The translations under genes and the position numbers were made by a program. The notes below the pieces were generated by a model. It was not told the DNA's origin, did not search any database, and saw only the letters and a program-made list of their open reading frames with translations. Positions 8,080 through 16,601 of a stretch of DNA of 34,603 nucleotides are shown piece by piece (position 1 is the first letter of the stretch; each line of letters starts with the position of its first letter). This stretch comes from Thermohalobaculum sp039187815. Lineage in GTDB: Bacteria; Pseudomonadota; Alphaproteobacteria; Rhodobacterales; Rhodobacteraceae. The stretch is taken from assembly GCA_039187815.1 (NCBI GenBank), contig JBCCZI010000034.1:1-34603 (forward strand), given 5' to 3'.

Positions 8080-8764
8080 GGGCGCTCTCCGGTCGATCAA
8101 GGGGTTCGCGCTGCGATATGGGCCGCGGGCGGGCCGGCGCAAGGCACTGGCGCTCTTGCTCGGCGGGCTGTTGTTGATGGCCGGGGCCGTGACACCGCTG
8201 GCGGGCGAGCCTGCACGGCTGGTCGCGCTCGGCGACAGCTTGGTGCACGGCTATGGACTGCCCCCGGCCGATGGGTTCGTGCCGCAGCTCGAAGCCTGGT
8301 TGCAGGCCCAAGGGGCCGATGTGGTGGTCGCCAATGCAGGGGTCTCTGGGGACACGACCGCGGGTGGCCGGGCGCGGCTCGACTGGGCCCTTGGCGATGC
8401 CGAGGCCGATGGGCTGATCGTCGTTCTGGGCGGCAACGATCTGCTGCGCGGCATCGACCCAGCCGTCTCGCGCGAGAACATGGATGCGCTGGTCGCAGCG
8501 GCGCGGGCCAAGGGCCTCAGCGTTCTGCTCGGCGGCATGCGGGCGCCTGGCAATTACGGCGCCGCGTACAAATCGGATTTCGATGCGATCTACCCGGATG
8601 TGGCCGAGGCCCATGGTGCCCTGCTCTACCCCGAGTTCCTCGCGGGTGTGACCGAGGATCCAAGCCTTTGGCAGGCGGACGGGCTCCACCCCAATGCCGC
8701 TGGGGTGGCACGCATCGTCGAGGGGATCGGGCCGCTCGTGCTGTCGCTGCTTGATCCCGATTGA
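8078..8764 (+). CDS. tesA: Arylesterase / acyl-CoA thioesterase I-like (GDSL hydrolase, TesA type)
   Basis: A 228-residue SGNH/GDSL esterase. After a basic N-terminus and a hydrophobic core ending near PLAGEPA (signal peptide, export to the periplasm inferred) comes the block I motif LVALGDSLVHGYG with nucleophile Ser54. GGNDLLRG is block III, and DGLHPN (Asp201, His204) completes the triad. It should hydrolyse short acyl esters or thioesters. The start is set at 8078 because it gives the family length and a full signal peptide. Upstream sequence is antisense to the ATPase gene, and the ribosome site (GGGGTGA) is only fair. It converges on tyrS with a 9-bp gap. Confidence 0.9.
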   Translation: MGALRSIKGFALRYGPRAGRRKALALLLGGLLLMAGAVTPLAGEPARLVALGDSLVHGYGLPPADGFVPQLEAWLQAQGADVVVANAGVSGDTTAGGRARLDWALGDAEADGLIVVLGGNDLLRGIDPAVSRENMDALVAAARAKGLSVLLGGMRAPGNYGAAYKSDFDAIYPDVAEAHGALLYPEFLAGVTEDPSLWQADGLHPNAAGVARIVEGIGPLVLSLLDPD

Positions 8765-8776
8765 TCCGAGGGATCA
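8762..8776. terminator. Convergent hairpin spanning the tesA and tyrS stop codons
   Basis: TGATCC (8762-8767), GAG, GGATCA (8771-8776) is a perfect 6-bp inverted repeat. The stop codon of each convergent gene lies in one arm. It may serve as a short bidirectional terminator, but the stem is weak and no T-run follows. Confidence 0.3.
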
Positions 8777-10018
8777 GCTCAGACGGGCGAGCGCATGGCG
8801 CTTTTTGCCCGCCGAGAGCTTCACGGGATTGGCAAGGCGCGCGGCATCGACCCTGAGCGCCGGATCGGTGACCGGCTGGTCATCCAGCTTGGCCCCGCCC
8901 TCAACGATCAGCCGCTTGGCCTCCTTGCCGGATCCAGCGAGCCCGGCGCGCACGAAAAGCTGCACGATGGGCAAGCCCTCGGCGCCGAGATCCGCCTCGG
9001 TGAACGAGACGACCGGTAGATCGGCCCCCGCACCGCCGGCCTCGAAGGTCGCGCGGGCCGTGGCCTCGGCCTTGGCGGCCGCCTCAGGCCCATGGGCAAG
9101 CGTGGTCACCCGATTGGCCAGAACGATTTTGGCCTCGTTGATCTGCTGGCCTTCTAGCGCGCCCAGACGTTCGCACTCGGCCACAGGCAGTTCGGTGAAG
9201 AGTTTCAAGAACTTGCCCATATCGGCATCGGCCGTGTTGCGCCAGTACTGCCAGAAATCATAGGCGCTCAACATATCGGCGTTCAGCCACACCGCGCCAG
9301 CCGCGGTCTTGCCCATCTTGGCGCCGGAGGCTGTGGTCAGCAGCGGAGAGGTCAGTCCAAACACCTCGGCGCCCACCACACGCCGGGTGAGATCGATGCC
9401 CGAGACGATGTTACCCCACTGGTCCGAACCGCCCATCTGCAACCGACACCCGACCCGACGGTTGAGCTCGAGGAAGTCATAGGCCTGGAGTAGCATGTAG
9501 TTGAACTCAAGGAACGACAGAGACTGTTCCCGGTCGAGGCGGGTCTTCACGCTCTCGAAGGCCAGCATGCGGTTCACGCTGAAATGCCGGCCGATGTCGC
9601 GCAGAAAGGCAATGTATCCGAGGCCGTCAAGCCAATCGGCATTGTTCATTATCGCGGCCCCGGCATCGAAATTGAGATAGCGGGCGAAGACCTTGCGGAT
9701 GCCGGCCATGTTCTCGGCGATCCGGGCGTCGTCCATCAGGCTGCGCGCTTCGTCGCGGAAGGACGGATCACCGATCTTGGAGGTCCCGCCCCCCATCAAC
9801 ACGATCGGCCGGTGGCCGGTCTTCTGCAGCCAGCGCAGCATCATGATCTGCACCAGCGAGCCCACATGCAGGCTGGCAGCCGTGCAGTCGAAACCTATGT
9901 AAGCGGTCACCGGACCGGCCTGCATGGCCTCGTCGAGGCCGGTCAGATCGGTGCAGTCCTGCAGGAAGCCCCGCTCACGCATCACGCGGAGGAATTCGGC
10001 TTTCGGCTGGTCGGTCAT
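8774..10018 (-). CDS. tyrS: Tyrosyl-tRNA synthetase
   Basis: This class I aminoacyl-tRNA synthetase charges tRNA-Tyr in the cytoplasm. The 414-residue protein has the HIGH-type motif HVGS (51-54), the tyrosine-site segment GGSDQWGNIVSG and the KMSKS-type loop KMGKT (234-238). A C-terminal S4-like RNA-binding domain (VRAGLAGSGKEAKRLIVEGG) follows. The start at 10018 has GAGGCG a few bases upstream and gives the standard N-terminus; the frame stays open further up only as antisense to anmK. It is divergent from anmK with 58 bp between the starts. Confidence 0.96.
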   Translation of the reverse strand: MTDQPKAEFLRVMRERGFLQDCTDLTGLDEAMQAGPVTAYIGFDCTAASLHVGSLVQIMMLRWLQKTGHRPIVLMGGGTSKIGDPSFRDEARSLMDDARIAENMAGIRKVFARYLNFDAGAAIMNNADWLDGLGYIAFLRDIGRHFSVNRMLAFESVKTRLDREQSLSFLEFNYMLLQAYDFLELNRRVGCRLQMGGSDQWGNIVSGIDLTRRVVGAEVFGLTSPLLTTASGAKMGKTAAGAVWLNADMLSAYDFWQYWRNTADADMGKFLKLFTELPVAECERLGALEGQQINEAKIVLANRVTTLAHGPEAAAKAEATARATFEAGGAGADLPVVSFTEADLGAEGLPIVQLFVRAGLAGSGKEAKRLIVEGGAKLDDQPVTDPALRVDAARLANPVKLSAGKKRHALARLS

Positions 10019-10076
10019 CGGCTCGCCTCCTATGCTCGGCGCTCCCATAGCGCGCGGGCTGGGCGGAGGGAAGGGG

Positions 10077-11333
10077 ATGGCGGAGACACATGGCCTCGAT
10101 TTGGGCCTCGATTTGAACCTCGGTTTGGGCCTCGACCTGGGACCGGGACGGCCGATCTGGGCCTGCGGCGCCATGTCGGGCACCTCGATGGATGGCTTGG
10201 ATCTCGCGCTGATCGAGACCGATGGGGAGCGGATCTCGAGCTTCGGTCCAAGCTGGTTTGCCCCGATGTGGCCTGGTTTGGGCACGGCGCTGGCCGAGGC
10301 GCTGCCGGAGATCGCAGCACTCGGTTCAGAGAGCCTGCGGGACCGGAGGGATTGGCCGGATTGGCTGCGGCTGCTGGACGCGCGGGTGACGGAGTTTTAC
10401 AGCGGATCCATCGCGGGTTTTGTCAGCGATGAGGGTTTGGGCCGCGATCCGGGCGAGAGCGTTTGGCAGGCGATGCGGGCGGCTCCGCGGCGCGCCTGCC
10501 TTGGGCTGCATGGCCAGACGGTGCTGCACCGTCCGGAGGCCCGCCTCACGGTGCAACTGTTTGATCCAGCGCTGTTCAGGGCGCCCTTTGGGCGCTTGGC
10601 GACGGTAAGCGATTTTCGCTCGGCGGATATGGGTGCGGGTGGAGAAGGGGCTCCATTGGCGCCGTTCTATCACTGGGCGTTGGCCCGATGGATCGGCGCC
10701 TCGGAGCCGCTTGTCTTTCTGAACATCGGAGGGGTTGCGAACCTCACATGGGTTGATCCGACCGCCGCGGCGCCAGAGATGGACGGCGCCCTGCTGGCCT
10801 TTGACACCGGGCCTGGGAATGCGCTGATCGACGATTTCGTGCGCGCCCGCGCGGGCGTTGCGCTCGACATCGACGGCAGGCTTGCGGGCGCCGGCACCGT
10901 TCGCGATGGGTATCGGGCCTCGAATGCCGCCGCTGCCCATCTGGCGCGCCCGGGTCCGAAATCATTGGATCGGAACGCGTTTCAGGCCGTGCGGGCCGGG
11001 GTCGAAGCGCTTTCGACCGAGGATGGCGCAGCGACCCTCACCGCTTTCACGGCTGACTGTGTCGCTGCGGCGCAGGCCCATCTGCCGAGATCTCCCGCGC
11101 GCTGGTTGGTCTGCGGCGGGGGGCGGCGGAACCCAACACTGATGGCGATGTTGCGCGCACGCCTTGGGGCTCCGGTCGACGCGGTCGAGGCGGTGGGGCT
11201 GGACGGCGATATGCTCGAGGCGCAGGCCTTCGGATATCTCGCTGTGCGGGTTCTGCGCGGCTTGTCGACCTCGGCAGAGGGCACCACCGGCTGCCGTAAA
11301 CCCGTCTGCGGCGGCGTAGTCACGATTGGCTAG
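10077..11333 (+). CDS. anmK: Anhydro-N-acetylmuramic acid kinase
   Basis: AnmK hydrolyses and phosphorylates 1,6-anhydro-MurNAc to MurNAc-6-phosphate in peptidoglycan recycling. Family hallmarks are GAMSGTSMDGLD near the N-terminus, GLHGQTVLHRP, NIGGVANLTW, AFDTGPGNALIDD and VCGGGRRNPTLM near the C-terminus. The start at 10077 follows GGAGGGAAGGGG. At 418 residues it is longer than a typical AnmK of about 370, partly because the first 35 residues include a four-unit GLDL-type repeat encoded by a 12-bp tandem repeat. In-frame TTG codons inside the repeat are possible alternative starts. Confidence 0.94.
   Translation: MAETHGLDLGLDLNLGLGLDLGPGRPIWACGAMSGTSMDGLDLALIETDGERISSFGPSWFAPMWPGLGTALAEALPEIAALGSESLRDRRDWPDWLRLLDARVTEFYSGSIAGFVSDEGLGRDPGESVWQAMRAAPRRACLGLHGQTVLHRPEARLTVQLFDPALFRAPFGRLATVSDFRSADMGAGGEGAPLAPFYHWALARWIGASEPLVFLNIGGVANLTWVDPTAAAPEMDGALLAFDTGPGNALIDDFVRARAGVALDIDGRLAGAGTVRDGYRASNAAAAHLARPGPKSLDRNAFQAVRAGVEALSTEDGAATLTAFTADCVAAAQAHLPRSPARWLVCGGGRRNPTLMAMLRARLGAPVDAVEAVGLDGDMLEAQAFGYLAVRVLRGLSTSAEGTTGCRKPVCGGVVTIG
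10092..10139 (+). repeat. 12-bp tandem repeat, four copies, inside the anmK 5' end
   Basis: Four consecutive 12-bp units occupy this stretch: GGCCTCGATTTG twice exactly, then AACCTCGGTTTG, then GGCCTCGACCTG. They encode GLDL, GLDL, NLGL and GLDL. The unit is a multiple of three, so copy-number change would keep the frame. Confidence 0.9.
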
Positions 11334-11340
11334 GGGCCAA
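11326..11340. terminator. Weak hairpin at the anmK / hydrolase convergent junction
   Basis: TTGGC (11326-11330), TAGGG, GCCAA (11336-11340) form a perfect 5-bp inverted repeat across the anmK stop codon, in the 26-bp gap before the convergent hydrolase gene. There is no T-run. Confidence 0.25.
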
Positions 11341-11359
11341 GGCAGCTGACACGCGCGGC

Positions 11360-12010
11360 TCAGCGGCCTCCCTCTTTCAGCCGGGCGTGAACATAGCCCT
11401 TCACGATGTCGACCATTTCCTCCATGCCCACCTCGAAGAAGTGGTTGGCATCAGGCACCGTTCGATGGGTGATCGTAATGCCCTTTTGCGACTGAAGCTT
11501 GGTCACCAAGCCGCCAACATCGGTCATTGGCACGATCCGGTCCGCCTCGCCATTCAGGATCAGACCCGATGACGGACACGGCGCGAGAAAGCTGAAATCA
11601 TACATGTTCGCCGGCGGCGCCACCGAGACAAAGCCCGAGATCTCGGGGCGGCGCATCAGCAGCTGCATGCCGATCCACGCACCAAACGAGAAGCCGGCGA
11701 CCCAGCATCCTCCGGCATTGGGGTTATGCAGCTGCAGGTAGTCGAGTGCCGAGGCCGCGTCCGAGAGCTCGCCCTGGCCCTGGTCAAACACACCCTGACT
11801 GCGCCCCACTCCGCGGAAGTTGAACCGCAGCACCGTGAAGCCGAGATCCTTGAATGCATAGTGCAGCGCATAGGTGACACGGTTGTTCATGTTCCCGCCA
11901 AATTGCGGGTGGGGATGCAAGACCAGCGCAATCGGCGCGGTTCGGTCTGGCATCGGGTGATAGCGGCCCTCTAGCCTCCCGTCCGGCCCCGGAAAGATCA
12001 CTTCGGGCAT
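11360..12010 (-). CDS. Alpha/beta hydrolase
   Basis: A 216-residue cytoplasmic hydrolase of the dienelactone-hydrolase-like alpha/beta fold. The nucleophile elbow is GFSFGA (Ser108), the acid is in GEADRIVP (Asp157) and the histidine is in PDANHFF (His190). LHPHPQFGGNMNN (oxyanion region) and RFNFRGVGRSQG are typical of this conserved proteobacterial group. The start at 12010 has GAGGAC upstream. It is divergent from iscR, with the ICE-like palindrome between them, so iron control of this gene is also possible. The substrate is unknown. Confidence 0.88.
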   Translation of the reverse strand: MPEVIFPGPDGRLEGRYHPMPDRTAPIALVLHPHPQFGGNMNNRVTYALHYAFKDLGFTVLRFNFRGVGRSQGVFDQGQGELSDAASALDYLQLHNPNAGGCWVAGFSFGAWIGMQLLMRRPEISGFVSVAPPANMYDFSFLAPCPSSGLILNGEADRIVPMTDVGGLVTKLQSQKGITITHRTVPDANHFFEVGMEEMVDIVKGYVHARLKEGGR

Positions 12011-12066
12011 GCGTATTCGTCCTCGTTTCCGCCTGTCTCGTTGGCGCAGGGTCCGGCGTCGAATGC

Positions 12067-12095
12067 TTGACTCTGTTGGTCGGAGTATCTAGAAA
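12067..12095 (+). promoter_or_regulatory. Candidate promoter of the iscR-suf operon
   Basis: TTGACT (12067-12072) and TAGAAA (12090-12095) are separated by 17 bp, a good sigma70-like pair about 110 bp upstream of the iscR start. The -10 lies inside the ICE-like palindrome, so a bound regulator would block RNA polymerase. A short dyad ACTC-N9-GAGT (12070-12086) overlaps the -35 and spacer and could belong to another site, such as one for IscR; that is a guess. Confidence 0.5.
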
Positions 12096-12104
12096 CATTC
12101 TAAA
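12088..12104. promoter_or_regulatory. ICE-like (Irr-box) palindrome upstream of iscR
   Basis: TCTAGAAACATTCTAAA matches the iron-control-element consensus of alphaproteobacterial Irr, TTTAGAANNNTTCTAAA as I recall it, at all but one defined position. The core TAGAA-ACA-TTCTA is a perfect palindrome. It overlaps the candidate -10 of the suf promoter. Irr is stabilised when iron or heme is scarce, so direct control of Fe-S assembly by iron status is the natural reading. Confidence 0.7.
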
Positions 12105-12204
12105 CCGGAGGACGCCGTTGAGGCGGCGCGCGGTTAACGGAGGTAGCGGCTCTGCCTGTCAAGGTCAACGAGGTCGCATGGGTCATCGGACCTGGGAGGC
12201 GTGA

Positions 12205-12693
12205 GTGAAGCTGAGCACCAAAGGACGCTACGCCGTCACCGCGCTCTCGGATATCGCGCTGCATGCTGGAATCGCACCGGTGTCGCTTGGCGAGATTGCA
12301 GAACGCCAAGACATCAGCCTCGCCTATCTCGAGCAGCTGTTTGTGCGCCTACGCCGGGCCGGGCTAGTGACCTCGGTGCGCGGACCGGGAGGCGGCTATC
12401 GGCTGGCCCGGGCATCATCCGAGATTTCGATTGCCGAGGTCATGGCGGCCGTGGACGAGAGGCTTAATGCCATGGGCTGCGATGGGAAATACGAGCAAGG
12501 TGTCGGCTGCGGGAAATCGCGCGAGGCCTGCCTGACCCATGCGCTGTGGGAGCAACTCTCAGCCCATGTCCATGTGTTTCTCAGTGGCATGAGCATCGCG
12601 GATGTGATCGCCTCGCGGATCTCTCCGTGCCCCGCCGTCCCAGATTTCGGCGCGTTGATCGAGGTGGATGCCCAGACCGAGGCTTCCCAGTGA
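12205..12693 (+). CDS. iscR: IscR-type Rrf2 family transcriptional regulator
   Basis: IscR is a winged-helix regulator that senses Fe-S status through a bound [2Fe-2S] cluster and controls Fe-S biogenesis genes. The N-terminus MKLSTKGRYAVTAL and RGPGGGYRLAR are Rrf2/IscR hallmarks. Candidate cluster ligands are Cys92, Cys102, Cys109 and His112 (in CLTHALW). The residue types match enterobacterial IscR, but the spacing is wider than the Cys92/98/104/His107 set. The start is GTG at 12205 with GGGAGG six bases upstream. It heads the suf cluster and probably autoregulates it. The protein is 162 residues, the normal length. Confidence 0.93.
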   Translation: MKLSTKGRYAVTALSDIALHAGIAPVSLGEIAERQDISLAYLEQLFVRLRRAGLVTSVRGPGGGYRLARASSEISIAEVMAAVDERLNAMGCDGKYEQGVGCGKSREACLTHALWEQLSAHVHVFLSGMSIADVIASRISPCPAVPDFGALIEVDAQTEASQ

Positions 12694-12751
12694 CCGATCT
12701 TGGGCCTGCTGGGCGTGAACGCACTCCCCTGCCGGGCGCAGGGCGGATGCA

Positions 12752-13858
12752 ATGACGGGCCTGAACGGCCACCGCGTCTATCTGGACTGGAACGCCACGG
12801 CCCCCCTCAGGCCCGAGGCCCGCGCGGCCATGCGCGAAGCGATGGACGTGGTTGGCAACCCGTCTTCGGTCCATGCCGAAGGGCGCGCGGCGCGCAAGAT
12901 CGTCGAGCGCGCCCGGGCCCAGGTCGCCGATCTCGTCAGCTGCGAGCCCTCCGAGATTGTCTTCACCTCCAGTGCGACCGAGGCGGCGGCGCTGTTGAGG
13001 AACCCTTTGCCGGGCTACGATGTTTTGGTCGAGGACACGGCGCACGACTGCCTTTGGGCTCACACCGCAATTTCCGCTTGGCCCGATCGACCAAAGGGAC
13101 CCGGGCACACGCTCGCCTGGGGCCTTGCCAACGGCGAGACGGGCATAGTACGCCGGCCCGAGCGAGACGCCGACGGATGGGTTCATGGTCATGCCCGCGC
13201 TAATTGGCTGTTTCTGGACGTGGTGCAGGCCGCGGGCCGGATCCCACTTACTCTGTCCGACGAAGGCGCCGACTTCTCTTGCCTCTCGGCACACAAACTT
13301 GGCGGGCCAAAGGGGGCGGGTGCGCTCACGGTGCGTGGTGGCGTCGATATCACACCCGTCCTGGCCGGCGGAGGGCAGGAGAGCGGGCGCCGGGCAGGCA
13401 CCGAAAACGTCATTGGGATCGCAGGCTTCGGGGCGGCAGCCGAGGCGGCGCTTCGGGATCTTGAGGCCGGCCTCTGGGACCGGGTCGCGAGGCTTAGAAA
13501 CATTCTAGAAGAGGCCCTTGCCGAGCCGGCGCCAGAGACCATCTTTTTCGGTCAGGAAAGCCCGCGGCTGCCCAACACCTCGTGCTTTGCCATGCCCGGA
13601 TGGCGGGGCGAGACGCAGGTGATGCAGATGGACCTCGCCGGGTTCGCTGTGAGCGCGGGCTCGGCCTGCAGCTCGGGCAAGGTGCGCGAGAGCCGGGTGC
13701 TCCGCGCCATGGGACACGACGCCGAGACGGCCAGCTCCGCAATCCGCGTGTCGCTTGGCCCAACCACGACCGAAGCAGAGATCCGCGCCTTCGCCAAGGC
13801 TTGGATCGCCGCCTACAAGAAGCGCCGCGCACGGGCCAACACCCCTTTGCCGGTATGA
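12752..13858 (+). CDS. Cysteine desulfurase, IscS/NifS type
   Basis: This PLP enzyme takes sulfur from cysteine as an enzyme-bound persulfide for Fe-S assembly. In the 368-residue protein the PLP lysine lies in SAHKLGGPKG (Lys182), the stacking histidine in TAHDC (His98) and the persulfide cysteine in SAGSACSSGK (Cys306), a class I loop. It is slightly shorter than IscS. It follows iscR by 58 bp and precedes sufB by 13 bp. A second, class II desulfurase (sufS) closes the cluster. Codons 247-252 include AGG, CTT, AGA, ATT and CTA, unlike the rest of the gene, where an ICE-like palindrome lies. Confidence 0.93.
   Translation: MTGLNGHRVYLDWNATAPLRPEARAAMREAMDVVGNPSSVHAEGRAARKIVERARAQVADLVSCEPSEIVFTSSATEAAALLRNPLPGYDVLVEDTAHDCLWAHTAISAWPDRPKGPGHTLAWGLANGETGIVRRPERDADGWVHGHARANWLFLDVVQAAGRIPLTLSDEGADFSCLSAHKLGGPKGAGALTVRGGVDITPVLAGGGQESGRRAGTENVIGIAGFGAAAEAALRDLEAGLWDRVARLRNILEEALAEPAPETIFFGQESPRLPNTSCFAMPGWRGETQVMQMDLAGFAVSAGSACSSGKVRESRVLRAMGHDAETASSAIRVSLGPTTTEAEIRAFAKAWIAAYKKRRARANTPLPV
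13493..13509. promoter_or_regulatory. Intragenic ICE-like palindrome in the cysteine desulfurase gene
   Basis: CTTAGAAACATTCTAGA contains the same 13-bp core, TAGAAACATTCTA (13495-13507), as the palindrome at the iscR promoter, including the identical ACA spacer. It matches the ICE consensus at all but two outer positions. It lies about 365 bp upstream of sufB. I see no convincing -35 at the equivalent distance, so any role is inferred. Confidence 0.45.
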
Positions 13859-13871
13859 CAGGAGAGCACGG

Positions 13872-15392
<1,521 letters not shown>

Positions 15393-15398
15393 AGGAGA

Positions 15399-15779
15399 AT
15401 GATGGCGCATTGGAAATGGCAACAGGAGGCAGATGCGACCCAGATCGCCCAGCATCGGGCACGCTATGGCCAACCGCTTCCGCCAGGTGCTGGGACCGCT
15501 CCCGGCGTCTACGGACCGCCCGATGGTGATGCGCCGCTGATGTATGGAGGGGCTGCGTCGCTGCTGGGCTTGGGCCTAGGAGCAATGTTGTGGCCCTTGT
15601 GGGTCGCCGTCGGCTTTGGGCTGGCGCTAGGCACGGTGTTCTGGGGGTTGCTCTGGATTGGGCGGCGACGCATTCGGCAGAGAGACGCCGCTGAGGCCGC
15701 TCAGGTACGGGCGATCCGGGAGGCCGAGACCAAGCGTCAGATCGCCGAAATGAAGGCCTACGGTGATCGATTCCGTTAG
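15399..15779 (+). CDS. Small membrane protein of the suf cluster, unknown function
   Basis: A 126-residue protein with a polar, Gly/Pro-rich N-terminus (about 1-48), two closely spaced hydrophobic segments (about 49-88, Gly/Leu/Trp-rich) and a basic C-terminal helix starting RRRIRQRDAAEAA and containing KRQIAEMK. It starts 6 bp after the sufB stop with AAAGGAGA; ATG at 15399 and 15402 are equally possible. It resembles the protein at 16230-16601 in layout and C-terminal sequence. I recognise no family. The position suggests co-expression with sufB, not necessarily a role in Fe-S assembly. Confidence 0.75.
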   Translation: MMAHWKWQQEADATQIAQHRARYGQPLPPGAGTAPGVYGPPDGDAPLMYGGAASLLGLGLGAMLWPLWVAVGFGLALGTVFWGLLWIGRRRIRQRDAAEAAQVRAIREAETKRQIAEMKAYGDRFR

Positions 15780-15957
15780 ACGCATTCGGCGGATGACTAC
15801 CTCACGTCAACTTGAGGAGTTCAAATTGCGTGGGAAAAGGCTAAGTTAGGGAAGTGTACCGGCAGGGCGCGTTGTGTGCCTTGCTGTCTAGGGGGCTGAC
15901 GCAGAAGCGCGTGGTTTTGTGTCAGGGCAGAACGCCGGTTCAGTGGGGTGAACGGCG

Positions 15958-16176
15958 ATGAATGAATTCGAGCAAACGCTCTTGGACAACGTCAAGGCGA
16001 TCCGGGCCAGCATGGCGAAGTCGAGCGGTGATATGGCGGGGATGCTGACCGAGATGACTGTGATACGGCGCGATCTCGGCCAAGTGACCCAGGCAGTGAT
16101 GGCCCAGCGCGAGCAGATCTCGGCCCTCGAAGCGCGCATCGGGCGGATCGAGGATAAGCTGGAGAAGGGCAGCTGA
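15958..16176 (+). CDS. Small coiled-coil protein, unknown function
   Basis: A 72-residue protein, mostly charged helix. Residues about 35-70 (RRDLGQVTQAVMAQREQISALEARIGRIEDKLEKG) show a heptad-like pattern of L/V/I, so a coiled coil and oligomerisation are likely. No signal or membrane segment is visible. The start has GGGGTGA upstream. It lies 178 bp after the first small membrane protein gene and 53 bp before the second, so the three may work as a unit. I recognise no family. Confidence 0.65.
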   Translation: MNEFEQTLLDNVKAIRASMAKSSGDMAGMLTEMTVIRRDLGQVTQAVMAQREQISALEARIGRIEDKLEKGS

Positions 16177-16229
16177 GCTTGCGGCTCAAGCGGTGCGGAC
16201 CGACGGGCGCATTCCCAGGAGCAAACTGA

Positions 16230-16601
16230 TTGGAAATGGCGCCGGAGAGCACACCGCATGCCCTGCCGCATCCTGACGGGCCGCCCAGAGCGGGGGAGAA
16301 TGCGGCCGCGCCCATCTACCTGGCGCTGATCGGCGGCTTGGTGGTTGGTCTACCGAGTGCACTGCTATGGTCAGGTGAGCTCTTGCTCCGCGCAACCGGG
16401 CTGGGGATGCTGGGCGGTTGGCGGACCGGAACACTTTTGGTGTGTCATGCCCGGCGACGCCAAGCCCGGCGGGCGGACGCAGCGCTGGCGGCGAGAACCG
16501 CCGAGGCCGACCGCCAGATCGCAGCAAGGACAGCGGGGAGACCCGTTGACGCCACGGTGGGCGGCCTCCCCAACATTCGCAGTTCAGAGGACAAGCTATG
16601 A
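16230..16601 (+). CDS. Second small membrane protein of the suf cluster, unknown function
   Basis: About 123 residues with a Pro-rich N-terminus, two hydrophobic stretches (about 28-60) and a basic C-terminal helix (RRRQARRADAALAARTAEADRQIA). This layout and the RRR...A...RQIA motif resemble the protein at 15399-15779, suggesting paralogy. The likely start is TTG at 16230 with AGGAG eight bases upstream; ATG at 16236 is the alternative. The stop overlaps the start of the cupin gene by 4 nt (ATGA), so the two are probably co-translated. I recognise no family. Confidence 0.65.
   Translation: MEMAPESTPHALPHPDGPPRAGENAAAPIYLALIGGLVVGLPSALLWSGELLLRATGLGMLGGWRTGTLLVCHARRRQARRADAALAARTAEADRQIAARTAGRPVDATVGGLPNIRSSEDKL

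Noticed and set aside
15793..15849. 18-codon frame MTTSRQLEEF... in the gap after the first small membrane gene
   Set aside because: Too short to judge and without a good ribosome site; could be a leader peptide or remnant, but nothing supports it.
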